Assembly (NCBI GenBank): GCA_048595745.1
Contig: CP184361.1
Source: Aquipseudomonas alcaligenes_A
GTDB taxonomy: Bacteria > Pseudomonadota > Gammaproteobacteria > Pseudomonadales > Pseudomonadaceae
Length of the DNA stretch: 64,000 nucleotides
Direction: 5' to 3' (one strand)
The translations under genes and the position numbers were made by a program. Shown here one piece after another: positions 26,601 to 35,525 of this stretch. How positions within the stretch are numbered: position 1 is the stretch's first letter; each line of letters opens with the position of its first letter. A model generated the notes under the pieces. The model did no database searches and was not told where the DNA came from. It saw nothing but the letters and a program-made list of their open reading frames with translations.

Positions 26601-28233
26601 GGATCTCCTTGCTGCTCTTGACCCGGTAGGCCGCACCGTCGCTGGCGAACAGGGTCAGCAGATAACGACTCGGCTTGTCGGCGGCTGGCAGCTCGAAGGC
26701 CGCGCGCCCCTTGTCGTCGGTGACCAACTCGCTGCTGCTGAGCTCTACCGGGAACTGGCCGAGGTACTGCAGTTCGTTGTCGATCATCGACAGCTGCTGG
26801 GCACGCAGGCTCAGCTGCACACGAGCATTGCGCACCGGCTTGCCGTCCGGGTAGAGCAGCACCAGGTTGCCGTTGACCGGCTCACCGGTGCGGAAGTCCG
26901 GCTTGGCCAGGTCGAGGGCGATCTCGAAGTGCGGTTTGATGTAGTCGGCAACACGGAAGGCGCTGCTGTACAGCTGGTCGCGGTAAAGGAAGCGCAGCTC
27001 GTACCCGCCGGCCACGGCATTGACCGGCAGCTGGAAGCGACCCTGGGTACCGGCCTGGGTATCCAGGTTGAGGTCGAGGGTCTGCAGGGTGGTGCCGTTG
27101 GCGTCGAGCACCGCCAGCTTGATCGGCGCGGCCTCGGCGGCCTTGGAGTCACGCGCGCTGGTGAACTCGCGGCCGACGATCTTCACCTCGACCCAGTCGC
27201 CCGGACGGTACAGCGGGCGGTCGGTGAAGGCGTAGAGCTTGGTGTCGTAAATCTCACTGTCGTAGTAGAAGTTTTCCGAGACGAATACGCCGCCCTCGGC
27301 GTCTTCACCGAGCAGGTAGGAGCGTTCCGGGCTGGCGTGCTGCAGGCGCAACAGGCCCTGGGCATCGGTACTACCACTGCGCATCACGCCCAGGCCGTCA
27401 GTCCACAGCACCTTGGCGCCGGCCACGGCGCTGCCTTCATGCTTGCGCGCGGTCCACACCAGCAGCTCCTGACCGGCGATCTTGCTCACCGCCACGGTGT
27501 TGGAGACGAACAGCACGGTGGTGGCGCGGTACTTGCCGACCAGCGCCTCGACCAGGTACAGACCCGGCTTGAGCTTGCCCAACGGGATATAGACGTTGCC
27601 CGGGTTGACGGTGACGAAGGAGCTGGACGAGCCGGCCAGCTCCACCCCCTTGGGCGGCTGGATGGCCTTGGCGTCCCACAGCGGATAGCGGAACTGGGCC
27701 ACCAGCGGCACGCCCTTCATCGGTACGTACTGCGGCTGGGCCTCGAAGGGGGTCGGCGCCTTGATCGCGTCGCCCATCTTCAGTTCCGGCGCTTCCTCGG
27801 TCACCTGCACCCGCGACTCGTAGGAGAAGGCCCGCTGCATCACCCGACGCGACTTGCGGTACCAGTTGTCCCACAGGTAGGCCAGGGTGTTGGACAGGCC
27901 CTCGCCCTTGTACTGCCCCTCGGCCACCACCCGGTGCAGGTTCTTCTGCCGTTTGAGGAACTCCAGCGGCTGCTCGATGCGGTACACACGCACGTCCACG
28001 CCGCCGTAGGGCTCCATCATGTAGCGACGGTAGTCGCGGCCCGGCGCCTCCAGGCGCACCTTGGCCACCTCGTCGCTGGCGAAGCTGCTGTCGGCCAGCA
28101 GGAAAAACGACTGCCCCGCCACCGGCGAGTAGCCGCTGGGCTCGACGCTGTCGTCGGCCTGGGCGGCCAGCGGCAGCACGGCAGCCAGCAGGGCCGTGGC
28201 GGCGAGACGCAGCAGGTTCATGGGCGCGCTCAT
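23665..28233 (-). CDS. magD: Bacterial alpha-2-macroglobulin MagD (YfaS-like)
   Basis: 1522 residues from the start at 28233, whose ATG overlaps the magC stop (ATGA); the open frame continues upstream but that is read-through over magC. The signal peptide ends near LPLAAQA and no lipobox is seen, so a soluble periplasmic protein is expected. MG domains are followed by a bait region and the thioester motif GCVEQ (Cys1058-Gln1061), which is intact. Bacterial alpha-2-macroglobulins trap proteases that reach the periplasm, and MagD of P. aeruginosa is also linked to cell-wall synthesis. Confidence 0.93.
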   Translation of the reverse strand: MSAPMNLLRLAATALLAAVLPLAAQADDSVEPSGYSPVAGQSFFLLADSSFASDEVAKVRLEAPGRDYRRYMMEPYGGVDVRVYRIEQPLEFLKRQKNLHRVVAEGQYKGEGLSNTLAYLWDNWYRKSRRVMQRAFSYESRVQVTEEAPELKMGDAIKAPTPFEAQPQYVPMKGVPLVAQFRYPLWDAKAIQPPKGVELAGSSSSFVTVNPGNVYIPLGKLKPGLYLVEALVGKYRATTVLFVSNTVAVSKIAGQELLVWTARKHEGSAVAGAKVLWTDGLGVMRSGSTDAQGLLRLQHASPERSYLLGEDAEGGVFVSENFYYDSEIYDTKLYAFTDRPLYRPGDWVEVKIVGREFTSARDSKAAEAAPIKLAVLDANGTTLQTLDLNLDTQAGTQGRFQLPVNAVAGGYELRFLYRDQLYSSAFRVADYIKPHFEIALDLAKPDFRTGEPVNGNLVLLYPDGKPVRNARVQLSLRAQQLSMIDNELQYLGQFPVELSSSELVTDDKGRAAFELPAADKPSRYLLTLFASDGAAYRVKSSKEILIERGAARYRLEAPQRFSAAGEAVQFSYRSEQPTELKPASYEWVRLEDQSKHSASLGEDDQGFSLSFEHPGTYNITLKDEHGLILGATGHSVSGSGLKAVAGTVEVVFDRDQYQPSDEALALITFPEPVGDALLTLERDKVEATALLSAGGDWLKLEKLNDTQYRARIPVDDHFAPNLTFSVLYTKGGDYSFQNAGIKVAKAQIEIAVSTDKELYQPGEMVTVDLATQFKGQPAASRLTVSVVDEMIYALQPEIAPGIDQFFYHPRRNNVRTSASLSFISYDVALPGDATAPGRANRSERGVKVLERPRREEVDTAAWQPDLITDADGKARFSFRMPDSLTRWRITVRAVNDGGEVGQKKQFIRSEKPLYLKWSGPTLFRDGDKPQLGLFAFNQGEEETEAELVTRFAGQEQRQTVELARGANYLSLPPTALAAGELTAELVQDGKPIDALAVGLRVAGEGWQRLHVQNMALNPGSNPLSLPADAGNIRLRLGDSSQMLFRSALDDLLEYPYGCVEQTASRLLPLSLAYPTLAKGEARIGDRLRLIMQNSRLRLVQMAGPEATFTWWGEGESPDAFLTAYAYYADWHASRALAVELPPEHWQRVLDIYAQQAPSVPLLQRALILGFAREMQLPTETLLKGLLEDLANTDEGQEVVLDDSGETSLVMAYPDSRLGLDLARVLAADMAAGSDGRKVGLPPRFAVGLAAARERVAASTQPFAEAVRLSRGPVDPLQINALLQRLTPAQATLERALALTWLQRRLGDAPLVAVPQPGAGWQAREGASGETWWQWQGSQPPSALELPAELGSPLVAALSYDSAATPPSGPLEVKVSRRLLRLVPGEAAFSFSAEEVGDGPISGDQLYLDEITLESEAETPRRYGLLEVPLPPGADVERTTWGLQVSGLDSEEAAPLEKARHEPGQLLYAVPVDSLQGKLVLRHLVRFSQKGEFHLPPARYSRMYDPQAQAFEQKPALAELKVE

Positions 28234-28871
28234 CGGCTGAGAAAGTGCAGCCGGTAGACGCCAATGAAGTTGGGGTTGGATGCGTCGGGAATCCATCGGG
28301 TGTCCTTCCATGTCATCAGTTGCTGCAGGCTCACGGAGCGCATGCCATTGTCGGTCGGGGTGGTGGTGCCGGTGTGGTAGACGATGTTGCGGCCCATCCA
28401 GATCATCAGGTGCTGGTCGTCGCCCTGATCGAAGAAGATCAGGTCGCCGGGGCGCGCCTGGTTGAGGTCGCGGCCCACCAGGGTGCTGTTGAACTGGATC
28501 AGCTTGATCGCGTTGACGTAGGGGCCGAGCTGGCCGCCGCCCTGCTGCCACTGCTGGGCCAGGCCGCGCTGGGCCTCGCTCAGTTCCAGCTCCGGCGGCA
28601 GGTAGCGATTGCTCAGGCCGTTGGCGCGCAGCCACTTGGCGTCGTGGACCTTGAGCGCCTCGTTGGCGGCGAAGCGCACCAGGCCGGCACAGTCCTGCTG
28701 GTGCCAGCGCGGGCTGGGGCCCTGGCGCAGCTGCTCCTGGGCGATGCGCACGAACCAGGCGCGGAACACCTGGGACTGTTGCACGTCCAGCGCGGGCGTA
28801 TTGGCCCATGCCGGCGCGCCAAGGGCGAGCAGCAGGGCACCGAGCAGCAGGTGTTTCAAAGTGCGCGCCAT
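28230..28871 (-). CDS. magC: DUF1175 NlpC/P60-like protein, MagC-like
   Basis: 213 residues if started at MARTLKHLLL (28871); an ATG five codons upstream (28886) is equally open. A signal peptide ends near APAWA. The fold resembles NlpC/P60 cysteine peptidases: Cys61 in HQQDCAGLVRFAAN, then PGDLIFFDQGDDQHLMIWMG with His154, and His166. A cell-wall peptidase or amidase role inside the mag system is therefore plausible. The start overlaps the end of magB and the stop overlaps magD. Confidence 0.82.
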   Translation of the reverse strand: MARTLKHLLLGALLLALGAPAWANTPALDVQQSQVFRAWFVRIAQEQLRQGPSPRWHQQDCAGLVRFAANEALKVHDAKWLRANGLSNRYLPPELELSEAQRGLAQQWQQGGGQLGPYVNAIKLIQFNSTLVGRDLNQARPGDLIFFDQGDDQHLMIWMGRNIVYHTGTTTPTDNGMRSVSLQQLMTWKDTRWIPDASNPNFIGVYRLHFLSR

Positions 28872-30637
28872 TCTAGCGGCAGCCATTGCCAGGCTTCGTC
28901 AGCGGCCGCGTCGGCCGGCAGGCTCAGCGCGTACTTGCCGTGACCGGACAGCGAACGCAGCTTGGGCAGCAGGTTAGCCTGGGCGGCGTTGCGGAACACC
29001 GGCTCGATATCTTCCGGCAGGCTGTCCAGGGTCTCGCGCTCGAGCAATGCGGCCAGGCTGTCCGGGGCCAGGTAGGCTGGCACCAGGGCGTTCTCCGGCA
29101 GCACTTCGGCCAGCGGCGGGAAACGCTTGTCGAGGGTCTGGGCGGCCTTGTCGAGCAGACGGTCGTCCAGCGAAAACAGCAGGGTCGAGCCGTGGCGCGC
29201 CAGGCCAACGCGGAAGAAGGCGCGCGAGGCCAGGGCGTCCGGCTGCTCGGCCAGGTCTGCCGGGTACTGGCCGAAATTGGAACCCACCTGGCGCTGCCAC
29301 TTGTGCAGCTCGCCCTGGGCAGTCTCCTCGACCGGGAAGCTGCCGCCCTCGGCGTAGGGTTCCCAGGCGCCGATCAGGCGGTCGAACAGCGCGCCCAGCT
29401 CGGCGTCGGTCTGCGTGTCGGGCTTGCCCTTCAGGGTGCCGACCAGCAGTGGCGAGTGCAGGCGCGAGTCCGGGTACCAGCACAGGCCGGCACTGCCACT
29501 GAGCTGGGCGGCCAGCTCGGCGGCGGCCTTGGGTTCGGCGCCAACCTTGGTCAGCAGGCGCTCGGGCAGGCCTGGCGCTACCGGCAGCGCCACGCAGGCA
29601 CTGGCGCCCATGGGCATGGCGCGCCACACCGGGGCGAAGTCGAAGGCGCCCTGCCCCTCCACCTCGTCCAAGGCCAGGAAACTGCCCCAGCCCTTGTCGT
29701 TCAGCTCGAAGCGCAGCCCGGCGAAGGCCGGCAGGAAGCGCCGGTAGCCCAGGGCGAGGAAGTCCGCGCCGAGGGTCACGCGCTGCTGCAGGGCGCCGCG
29801 CTCCCCCAAGCCGAAGCGCTCGGGGAACGGATGCTGGCCGGCCAGCAGGGCTTCGGCGGCCTCCGCGGAGACCTTGGCCAGGCCCGGCGGTGGCGGCTCG
29901 ATCGGAATCGGTTGGTTGTTTTCATCCACGGCCACCGGGGCGTCTTCATCGACCTCCGGTTGCGGTGCCGGGCCGAACAGCATGTCGGTACTGGACATCA
30001 GCAGCAGCTGGTCGCCATGCGAGGCGAACAGGATGGAGCGGTCGCCGTTGTAGCGCAGGCGATAGAAAGGCACCGCGGCGCCATCGACCATGAACTCGCC
30101 GGCCTGGCTCAGCTGGGTATCGTCCAGCGCCACCTTGGCCAGCGGCTCCAGCACCTTGGCCAGGCCACCGCGCTGGATCAGCACCACAAAATGCCGCAGA
30201 CGGCCACCGGCGTCTCGCCACAGGGCCACTTCGGCCGGCTGGTCGAGCAGTTCGTCGAGCAGGTTGTCGCGCAGCTGCAGGTCATGCTCGTAGATGATGC
30301 GGCGCAGGCTGCCGGTCAGGCCGAGGCGGTCGGCGTTGTTCTCGTAGTAGAACACCAGGTCCTCGGTCAGGGTGTCGCGCAGCAGCGGCACCTTGAGTAC
30401 GTCCCTGGGCAGGCGGCTCAACGAGGCGCTTTCAATGAGCACATCCGGGCGCGTCAGGTCGAGGCCCAGGTAGTTGGCCTCGACCAGCTGGCGCTCGCCC
30501 TGCGGCTCGTACTCGAGCCAGGCGAACAGGCCGGCGGCCGTCACCGGCAGGGCCACGGCCAGGCCCAGCAGCAACGGGCGCCAGCGGCGCGGGCCCGGCG
30601 TGGCGACGGGCTCGACGGGAGTGGTGTTCTCGCTCAT
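28856..30637 (-). CDS. magB: DUF2138 membrane-anchored protein, MagB-like (YfaA)
   Basis: 593 residues. A short cytosolic N-terminus and one membrane helix near residues 22-42 (LLLGLAVALPVTAAGLFAWL) anchor a large periplasmic domain. It corresponds to YfaA (DUF2138), always found with YfaS/MagD-type genes. Its function is unknown; as the membrane anchor of the set it could hold the soluble Mag proteins at the inner membrane (inference). It overlaps magC. Confidence 0.8.
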   Translation of the reverse strand: MSENTTPVEPVATPGPRRWRPLLLGLAVALPVTAAGLFAWLEYEPQGERQLVEANYLGLDLTRPDVLIESASLSRLPRDVLKVPLLRDTLTEDLVFYYENNADRLGLTGSLRRIIYEHDLQLRDNLLDELLDQPAEVALWRDAGGRLRHFVVLIQRGGLAKVLEPLAKVALDDTQLSQAGEFMVDGAAVPFYRLRYNGDRSILFASHGDQLLLMSSTDMLFGPAPQPEVDEDAPVAVDENNQPIPIEPPPPGLAKVSAEAAEALLAGQHPFPERFGLGERGALQQRVTLGADFLALGYRRFLPAFAGLRFELNDKGWGSFLALDEVEGQGAFDFAPVWRAMPMGASACVALPVAPGLPERLLTKVGAEPKAAAELAAQLSGSAGLCWYPDSRLHSPLLVGTLKGKPDTQTDAELGALFDRLIGAWEPYAEGGSFPVEETAQGELHKWQRQVGSNFGQYPADLAEQPDALASRAFFRVGLARHGSTLLFSLDDRLLDKAAQTLDKRFPPLAEVLPENALVPAYLAPDSLAALLERETLDSLPEDIEPVFRNAAQANLLPKLRSLSGHGKYALSLPADAAADEAWQWLPLEWRAL

Positions 30638-30660
30638 AGGTAAAGACTCCGCAGGAGCGT

Positions 30661-31446
30661 TCAGTAGTTGAAGGACTTCACCGGCAGCAATTCGCCGATG
30701 GTGCGCAGCGGCACGACGAAGGTCTCGCGCCGCTCATTGACGGTGTTCTCGTTGAACACCAGGCTGATCTGCGAGGTGATCACCTCGTTCTGGTTGCTAC
30801 CGGCCTGGAAGTTGTAGCCCTGGCTGCCCAGGTTGCCCCAGTAGTTGACGTACACCAGGTAGGTGCCCCGCAGCGGCGCGGTCATGGTGAACATCTCCGG
30901 GCCGGGACCGTCGACGCTGTCCACGTCGAGGCCGCCGCCGTTGCTCATGACCGGGTCGGCCCAGTAGGCGTGCTGGCCGTCGGGGGTGATCACATGCAGG
31001 TCGAGCTCGGCCTTGGGGTCGTCCCAGCCGAGGACGATGCGCACCCGCGCCGGGGTCTTCAGGTGGTTGGCTTCATAGAACTGCACGCGGCGCAGCGGCT
31101 TGCCATCGGCGCGCAGTTCGACACTGTTGGAGCCGGCGCCGAAGTTGTAGGGGCGGACGAAGCGACCTTCGGTGTCGGTGTACAGAGGCAGGGGATTGCC
31201 GTTGACTGCCAGCACATGCGGCTGGCGCAGGCCCTGGGTACCTTCGAGCTTGCCGGCGATCAGGCTGCGGCCGCGCTGGCCGCCGCGATCGATGGGCGGC
31301 GTCGGATAGGCCACGCGGGCGTCGGCCGCGCGCTCGAGCAGGCCGTCGTGGCGCCAGCCTGCCGTGGGGCCTTCCAGACTGGCGGAGGGGTCTGCCCAGG
31401 CAAGCGACGCGAACGTCAGACATGCCGACAACAGCAGGGGGCGCAT
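30661..31446 (-). CDS. magA: DUF2135 (YfaP-like) periplasmic protein, MagA-like
   Basis: 261 residues from the start at 31446 (AAAGGATTAATC leader; an in-frame extension to 31536 is rejected because it destroys the signal peptide). The signal peptide is MRPLLLSACLTFASLAWA. The DUF2135 domain is very similar to magF at the far end of the operon (GWDDPKAELDLHVITPDG against SWDSDNTDLDLHLVTPDG). First gene of the operon, 23 bp before magB. Confidence 0.82.
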   Translation of the reverse strand: MRPLLLSACLTFASLAWADPSASLEGPTAGWRHDGLLERAADARVAYPTPPIDRGGQRGRSLIAGKLEGTQGLRQPHVLAVNGNPLPLYTDTEGRFVRPYNFGAGSNSVELRADGKPLRRVQFYEANHLKTPARVRIVLGWDDPKAELDLHVITPDGQHAYWADPVMSNGGGLDVDSVDGPGPEMFTMTAPLRGTYLVYVNYWGNLGSQGYNFQAGSNQNEVITSQISLVFNENTVNERRETFVVPLRTIGELLPVKSFNY

Positions 31447-31546
31447 GATTAATCCTTTAAAGGCGCGAAGCGCATAGGCTAGCCGGCGCCAGCGCGCCAG
31501 GCAATCGCGCCGCACTGCGGATCGGCAGCGCTTCACATCTCGCCGG

Positions 31547-32488
31547 TCAGATCCAGCCGCCCCATTGCAGCACGAGCAGGCCGATGTTGGTGGTCACCAC
31601 CGCCAGCAGGGTGGTGATGACGATGATCGCCGCCGCCAGTTCGTGGTTGCCGCCGGCCGCCTTGGCCATGACGAAGCTGGCCGCAGCAGTCGGGCTGGCA
31701 AAGTAGAGGAAGAGAATGGCCAGTTCGGCCTGGCGAAAGCCGCAGAAGTAGGCGCCCGCCGTGCCCAGTATCGGCAGCCAGACGACTTTCATCAGACTGG
31801 CTCCAAGGGCCAGGCCGCTGCTGGCACGCAAGGAGGCCAGCGACAGCGTGCCGCCGATGCAGATCAACGCCAGCGGCAGGGTCAGTTGCGCCAGATACTC
31901 CCCCGAGGTGGCCAGCCAGACCGGCAGGCGAATCTGCCAGTAGGCGAAAGGAATGGCCGCCAGCACGCCGAGTATCAGCGGGTTGCGCAGAATACCCTTG
32001 AGGATGCTCCAGGCGCTGGCGCGGGCGTTGGGGTTGTAGACCTCCAGCACAATCACCGAGAGGGTGTTGTAGCTGAGAATCACCACCCCGCCGAGGATGC
32101 CACCCAGTGACAGGCCGTAGTCGCCATAAAGGCTCGTGGCCAGGGCCAGGCCGATGATGCCGTTATTGCCACGAAACGCCCCCTGCACGTAGATGCCGCG
32201 GTCCGCGCGCGGCACCCGCAGGATGGCCCAGCCCCAGGCCAGCAGAAAGCCGATGACCGTGGCCAGCAGGAAGTAGCCGAGCAGCGCCGGCTGCAGCGCG
32301 GCACTGAGGTCGGCGTGAAGGATCGCGAGGAACAGCATGACCGGCATGCTGACGTTGAACACCAGCGCCGAAGCGGTACCGATGAACTGCGCGTCGATCA
32401 GTGCCAGGCGCTTGAGCACCACGCCAAGGAACAGCATGGAGAACACCGGCGCGGTGATGGCGAGTGTCTGCTGGACAACGGCGAGCAT
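31547..32488 (-). CDS. AEC family transporter (auxin efflux carrier / malonate permease type)
   Basis: 313 residues with about ten hydrophobic helices in two inverted halves, the Mem_trans/AEC fold (start MLAVVQQTLAITAPVFSMLF; GNNGIIGLALATSLYG in helix 4-5). Such carriers move organic acids or amino-acid-like molecules; the substrate is not readable. It lies between roxR and magA on the same strand, a position where P. aeruginosa, as I recall it, has no gene. Confidence 0.85.
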   Translation of the reverse strand: MLAVVQQTLAITAPVFSMLFLGVVLKRLALIDAQFIGTASALVFNVSMPVMLFLAILHADLSAALQPALLGYFLLATVIGFLLAWGWAILRVPRADRGIYVQGAFRGNNGIIGLALATSLYGDYGLSLGGILGGVVILSYNTLSVIVLEVYNPNARASAWSILKGILRNPLILGVLAAIPFAYWQIRLPVWLATSGEYLAQLTLPLALICIGGTLSLASLRASSGLALGASLMKVVWLPILGTAGAYFCGFRQAELAILFLYFASPTAAASFVMAKAAGGNHELAAAIIVITTLLAVVTTNIGLLVLQWGGWI

Positions 32489-32609
32489 GGCAGCCCCGAC
32501 TACTTGATTAGGCGGCTAATGATAACCGCTGCAGTCGGAGAAAGGCTTTCACCGGGCTTTCAATCGGCGCAGTGCGGGGAGGGCTGCCGCCCTGCGCCTT
32601 GCGAGAGGT

Positions 32610-33170
32610 TCAGCGACGAACCGGGCGTTTCTGCAGCTTGCGTTGCAGGGTGCGCCGGTGCATGCCCAGCGCCCGCGCAGTGGCGGAAATGTTGCCATCA
32701 TGCTCGGCCAGCACACGCTGGATATGCTCCCACTGCAGGCGGTCCACCGACATCGGGTTTTCCGGCACCAGGGTGGTGAGGTCGGCATGCTCGGAGAGCA
32801 GCGCGGTGAGCACGTCGTCGGCGTCGGCCGGCTTGCACAGGTAGTTGGTGGCACCGCGCTTGATGGCTTCCACTGCGGTAGCGATGCTGGAGTAGCCGGT
32901 GAGGATCACCACGCGCATCTCGGCATCCAGCTCCAGCAACTTGGGCAGCAGCACCAGGCCGGAATCCCCTTCCATCTTCAGGTCGAGCACGGCGTAGTCG
33001 GGCAGGTCCTCCTTGGCCAGGGCCAGGCCTTCGTCCGCCGAATTGGCCACGCTCACGCGCAGGCCGCGACGCTCCATGGCACGCGCCATCACGCGGGTGA
33101 AGGTGGCGTCGTCATCCACCAGCAGCAGGTGCGGGTGTTCTTCCTGGTCGTTGAGGTGTTCGTCAGACAT
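32610..33170 (-). CDS. roxR: Redox response regulator RoxR (RegA/PrrA/ActR family)
   Basis: 186 residues. A receiver domain with acidic pocket DDD at 19-21, phospho-acceptor Asp63 (AVLDLKMEGDSG) and conserved Lys in LCKPAD is joined to a Fis-type helix-turn-helix at the C-terminus (HDGNISATARALGMHRRTLQRKL). The family controls respiratory oxidases and cyanide or redox responses. The start overlaps the end of roxS by 8 nt. Confidence 0.93.
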   Translation of the reverse strand: MSDEHLNDQEEHPHLLLVDDDATFTRVMARAMERRGLRVSVANSADEGLALAKEDLPDYAVLDLKMEGDSGLVLLPKLLELDAEMRVVILTGYSSIATAVEAIKRGATNYLCKPADADDVLTALLSEHADLTTLVPENPMSVDRLQWEHIQRVLAEHDGNISATARALGMHRRTLQRKLQKRPVRR

Positions 33171-34437
33171 GTTGCTCTCCCAGTCTGGGCAGGCGCAGTT
33201 CCGTCAGGGTGCCGCCCTCTTCATGGTTGTAGAGTTTCACCGAACCGCCGGCCCGCGTCACGCTGGCCTGGCTGAGGAACAGGCCGAGGCCGAAGCCTTT
33301 GCCCTTGGTGGTAAAGAATGGTCGGCCGATCTGCTCAGCAATGGCCAGCGGCACGCCGGCGCCGTGGTCACGGATACTCAGGTTGACCCACTGCTCGTCC
33401 CAGTCGAGGCGAATGTCGAGCTTGTCCGGGCAGGCATCGGCGGCGTTGTTCAGCAGGTTGAGCAGCGCCTGGGTCAGGTCGGCCGGCGGCTGCAGACGCG
33501 GCACCGCACCGGCACCCAGGCACTGGAAGCGATAGGTGGCTTCGGGGCGCATCAGGTGCCAGCGGTTGAGGGTAGTCTCCAGCCACTGCACGGCGGTCTG
33601 CTCGAACACCGCCTGGCGGCGATCCGCCTCGGCGGCGCGCACCAGCTGCTGCAGAGTGTCCTTGCACAGCTGCACCTGCTCCTGCAGCAGGGCCAGGTCA
33701 TCCTGCAACGCCGGCTTGTCACGGTACTCCTGGCGCAGCTCCTTGAGCAGCACGCTCATGGTCGCCAGTGGCGTGCCCAGCTCATGGGCCGCGCCGGCGG
33801 CCTGGGTCGCCACCGCCAGCAGCTGCTGGTCGCGCATGCCTTCCTCGCGACGCAGGGCCTGCAGTTCGTCCTGGCGACGCAGCGCACCGGCCATCTTGGC
33901 GGCGAAGAAGGTGATCAGCACCGCCGCCATGGCTACCGAAAGCCACATACCGTAGATCAGCAACAACTCGCGCTGGGCCATCGGAATGTTCAGCGGATGC
34001 GGCCAGAACAGCAGCACGCTATAGCCGGCCAGGCCCAGGGCGCACAGCGCCATGGTGTGCAGCCAGGGCAAGGTGGCCGCGGCAATGGTCAGCGGCACCA
34101 GGTAATAGGAAACGAAGGGATTGGCCGGCCCGCCCGAGTAGTACAGCAGCACGCTGTGGATCACCAGGTCGCAGGCCAGCTGCACCGTGTACTCCAGCTC
34201 GGTGACCGGCCACGGCCCGCGCAGGCGCAGCGCGGTGACCAGGCACAGGCCGAGGGAAACGGCGAGCGTCGCGCACAGCGGCAGCCAGGGCAGCGGCACC
34301 ATGCCGGACAGATAGGCGATGCCCACCGAGGCGGCCTGGGCGGCCAGCACCAGCAGGCGGATCAGCGTCAGGCGCCAGAGATTCTGCCGGCTGGCGGAGA
34401 GCAGTTGGACGGGAGCGTACATGGAGGTCTGTGACAT
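33163..34437 (-). CDS. roxS: Redox sensor histidine kinase RoxS (RegB/PrrB family)
   Basis: 424 residues with six membrane helices in the first 180, an H-box around His218 (AAHELGTPLATMSVL) and an HATPase domain. Two RegB-type redox features are kept: the quinone-site motif GGPANPF (residues 102-108) and a cysteine after the H-box helix (Cys258 in QVQLCKDTL) that aligns with the redox-active cysteine of RegB. The kinase is expected to read the state of the quinone pool and phosphorylate RoxR. Confidence 0.93.
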   Translation of the reverse strand: MSQTSMYAPVQLLSASRQNLWRLTLIRLLVLAAQAASVGIAYLSGMVPLPWLPLCATLAVSLGLCLVTALRLRGPWPVTELEYTVQLACDLVIHSVLLYYSGGPANPFVSYYLVPLTIAAATLPWLHTMALCALGLAGYSVLLFWPHPLNIPMAQRELLLIYGMWLSVAMAAVLITFFAAKMAGALRRQDELQALRREEGMRDQQLLAVATQAAGAAHELGTPLATMSVLLKELRQEYRDKPALQDDLALLQEQVQLCKDTLQQLVRAAEADRRQAVFEQTAVQWLETTLNRWHLMRPEATYRFQCLGAGAVPRLQPPADLTQALLNLLNNAADACPDKLDIRLDWDEQWVNLSIRDHGAGVPLAIAEQIGRPFFTTKGKGFGLGLFLSQASVTRAGGSVKLYNHEEGGTLTELRLPRLGEQHV

Positions 34438-34600
34438 GCGGCGAGTATAACCAGAGGTCCGGGGTGGCCGCCTGCCTGCGGCAACCGGCCGCAGCGCGAA
34501 GTGGCCAGCAACGGGCGAAAGAAAATCTGCGAACCTGCATTAACCCGAATAGTCTGACTCCATCGTCAAACCCCAGGACAATCACCCGCAAGGAGTTTCC

Positions 34601-35314
34601 ATGCACGCACTCAATCGTCTCGCCGCCACCTTCGCCCTCGGCCTGGCCACCGTCGCCAGCCTGCCGGCCATGGCCGAGGAGCCGCGCTACAACCAGGTAT
34701 CACTGCGCGCGGAAGTCAGCCAGGAAGTGGCCCACGACCGCATGTTCGTCACCCTCTACACCGAGGCGCAGAGCGAAGACCCGGCCGCGCTGGCCAGCGA
34801 TGTGACCAAGACCCTCAACGCCGCCATCGACAGGGCACGCAAGGTACAGGGCGTGAAAGTCAGCCTGGGCAGCCGGCAGAGCTACCCGGTGTACGAGAAC
34901 GAAGGCAGCAAAATCAGCGCCTGGCGCGAACGCGCCGAGCTGCGCCTGGAAAGCGCCGAGTTCGCCCGCCTGTCGCAGCTGTCCGCCGACCTGCTGGGCG
35001 AGCTGAAGATGGCCGAGATGAGCTTCGCCGTGGCCGAGGACACCCGCAAGACCAGCGAGGACAGCCTGATCAAGGAAGCGGTCGAGGCCTTCAAGGCCCG
35101 CGCGCAGCTGGCCACCGAGGCGGTCGGCGGCAAGGGCTACAAGCTGGTCAGCCTGAACCTCAACAGCGGTGGCTTCCAGCCGGTGATGCCGATGCGCGCC
35201 ATGGCCATGGACCGCGGCAGCTTCAGCAAGAGCGAGGCCGCACCGCAGATCGAAGCCGGCACCAGCCGCGTCAGCATGAGCGCCGATGGCGTGATCGAGG
35301 TGCAACTGCCCTGA
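34601..35314 (+). CDS. SIMPL domain (DUF541, YggE-like) periplasmic protein
   Basis: 237 residues with a signal peptide ending LPAMAEE. The SIMPL/DUF541 domain fills the rest. E. coli YggE of this family lowers oxidative stress when overproduced; the biochemical role is unclear. It is divergent from roxSR (163 bp apart) and has an AAGGAG ribosome site. The same neighbour pair is found in P. aeruginosa, so a link to redox control is possible. Confidence 0.86.
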   Translation: MHALNRLAATFALGLATVASLPAMAEEPRYNQVSLRAEVSQEVAHDRMFVTLYTEAQSEDPAALASDVTKTLNAAIDRARKVQGVKVSLGSRQSYPVYENEGSKISAWRERAELRLESAEFARLSQLSADLLGELKMAEMSFAVAEDTRKTSEDSLIKEAVEAFKARAQLATEAVGGKGYKLVSLNLNSGGFQPVMPMRAMAMDRGSFSKSEAAPQIEAGTSRVSMSADGVIEVQLP

Positions 35315-35525
35315 TAGAGAGCGCAGCGTCGTCATCACCTGATGGCGCTGCGCCAGCTTTTCCTGACCAGACTTTCAGAATTGCGACAACCCGTTACAAC
35401 CTGGCCACAGCTTCTACACTCCAAGGCGTTTCGCGCTTGCCCACGGCATGTGCCGTGCATAGTTTCACGCAAGGTGCCCACAAGGCACCCCTCACGATGA
35501 CAACCACAACAAATATGAGGTCAAC

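Noticed and set aside
23047..28257. Very long open frame (over 1700 codons) on the + strand opposite magD/magE
   Set aside because: It is the mirror of high-GC codons; the product is low-complexity (Gln, Arg, His, Gly rich) without family features, while the minus strand codes clear MagD and MagE.
28234..28809. N-terminal extension of magD into magC
   Set aside because: It is read-through in another frame of magC; the ATGA overlap start gives a proper signal peptide.
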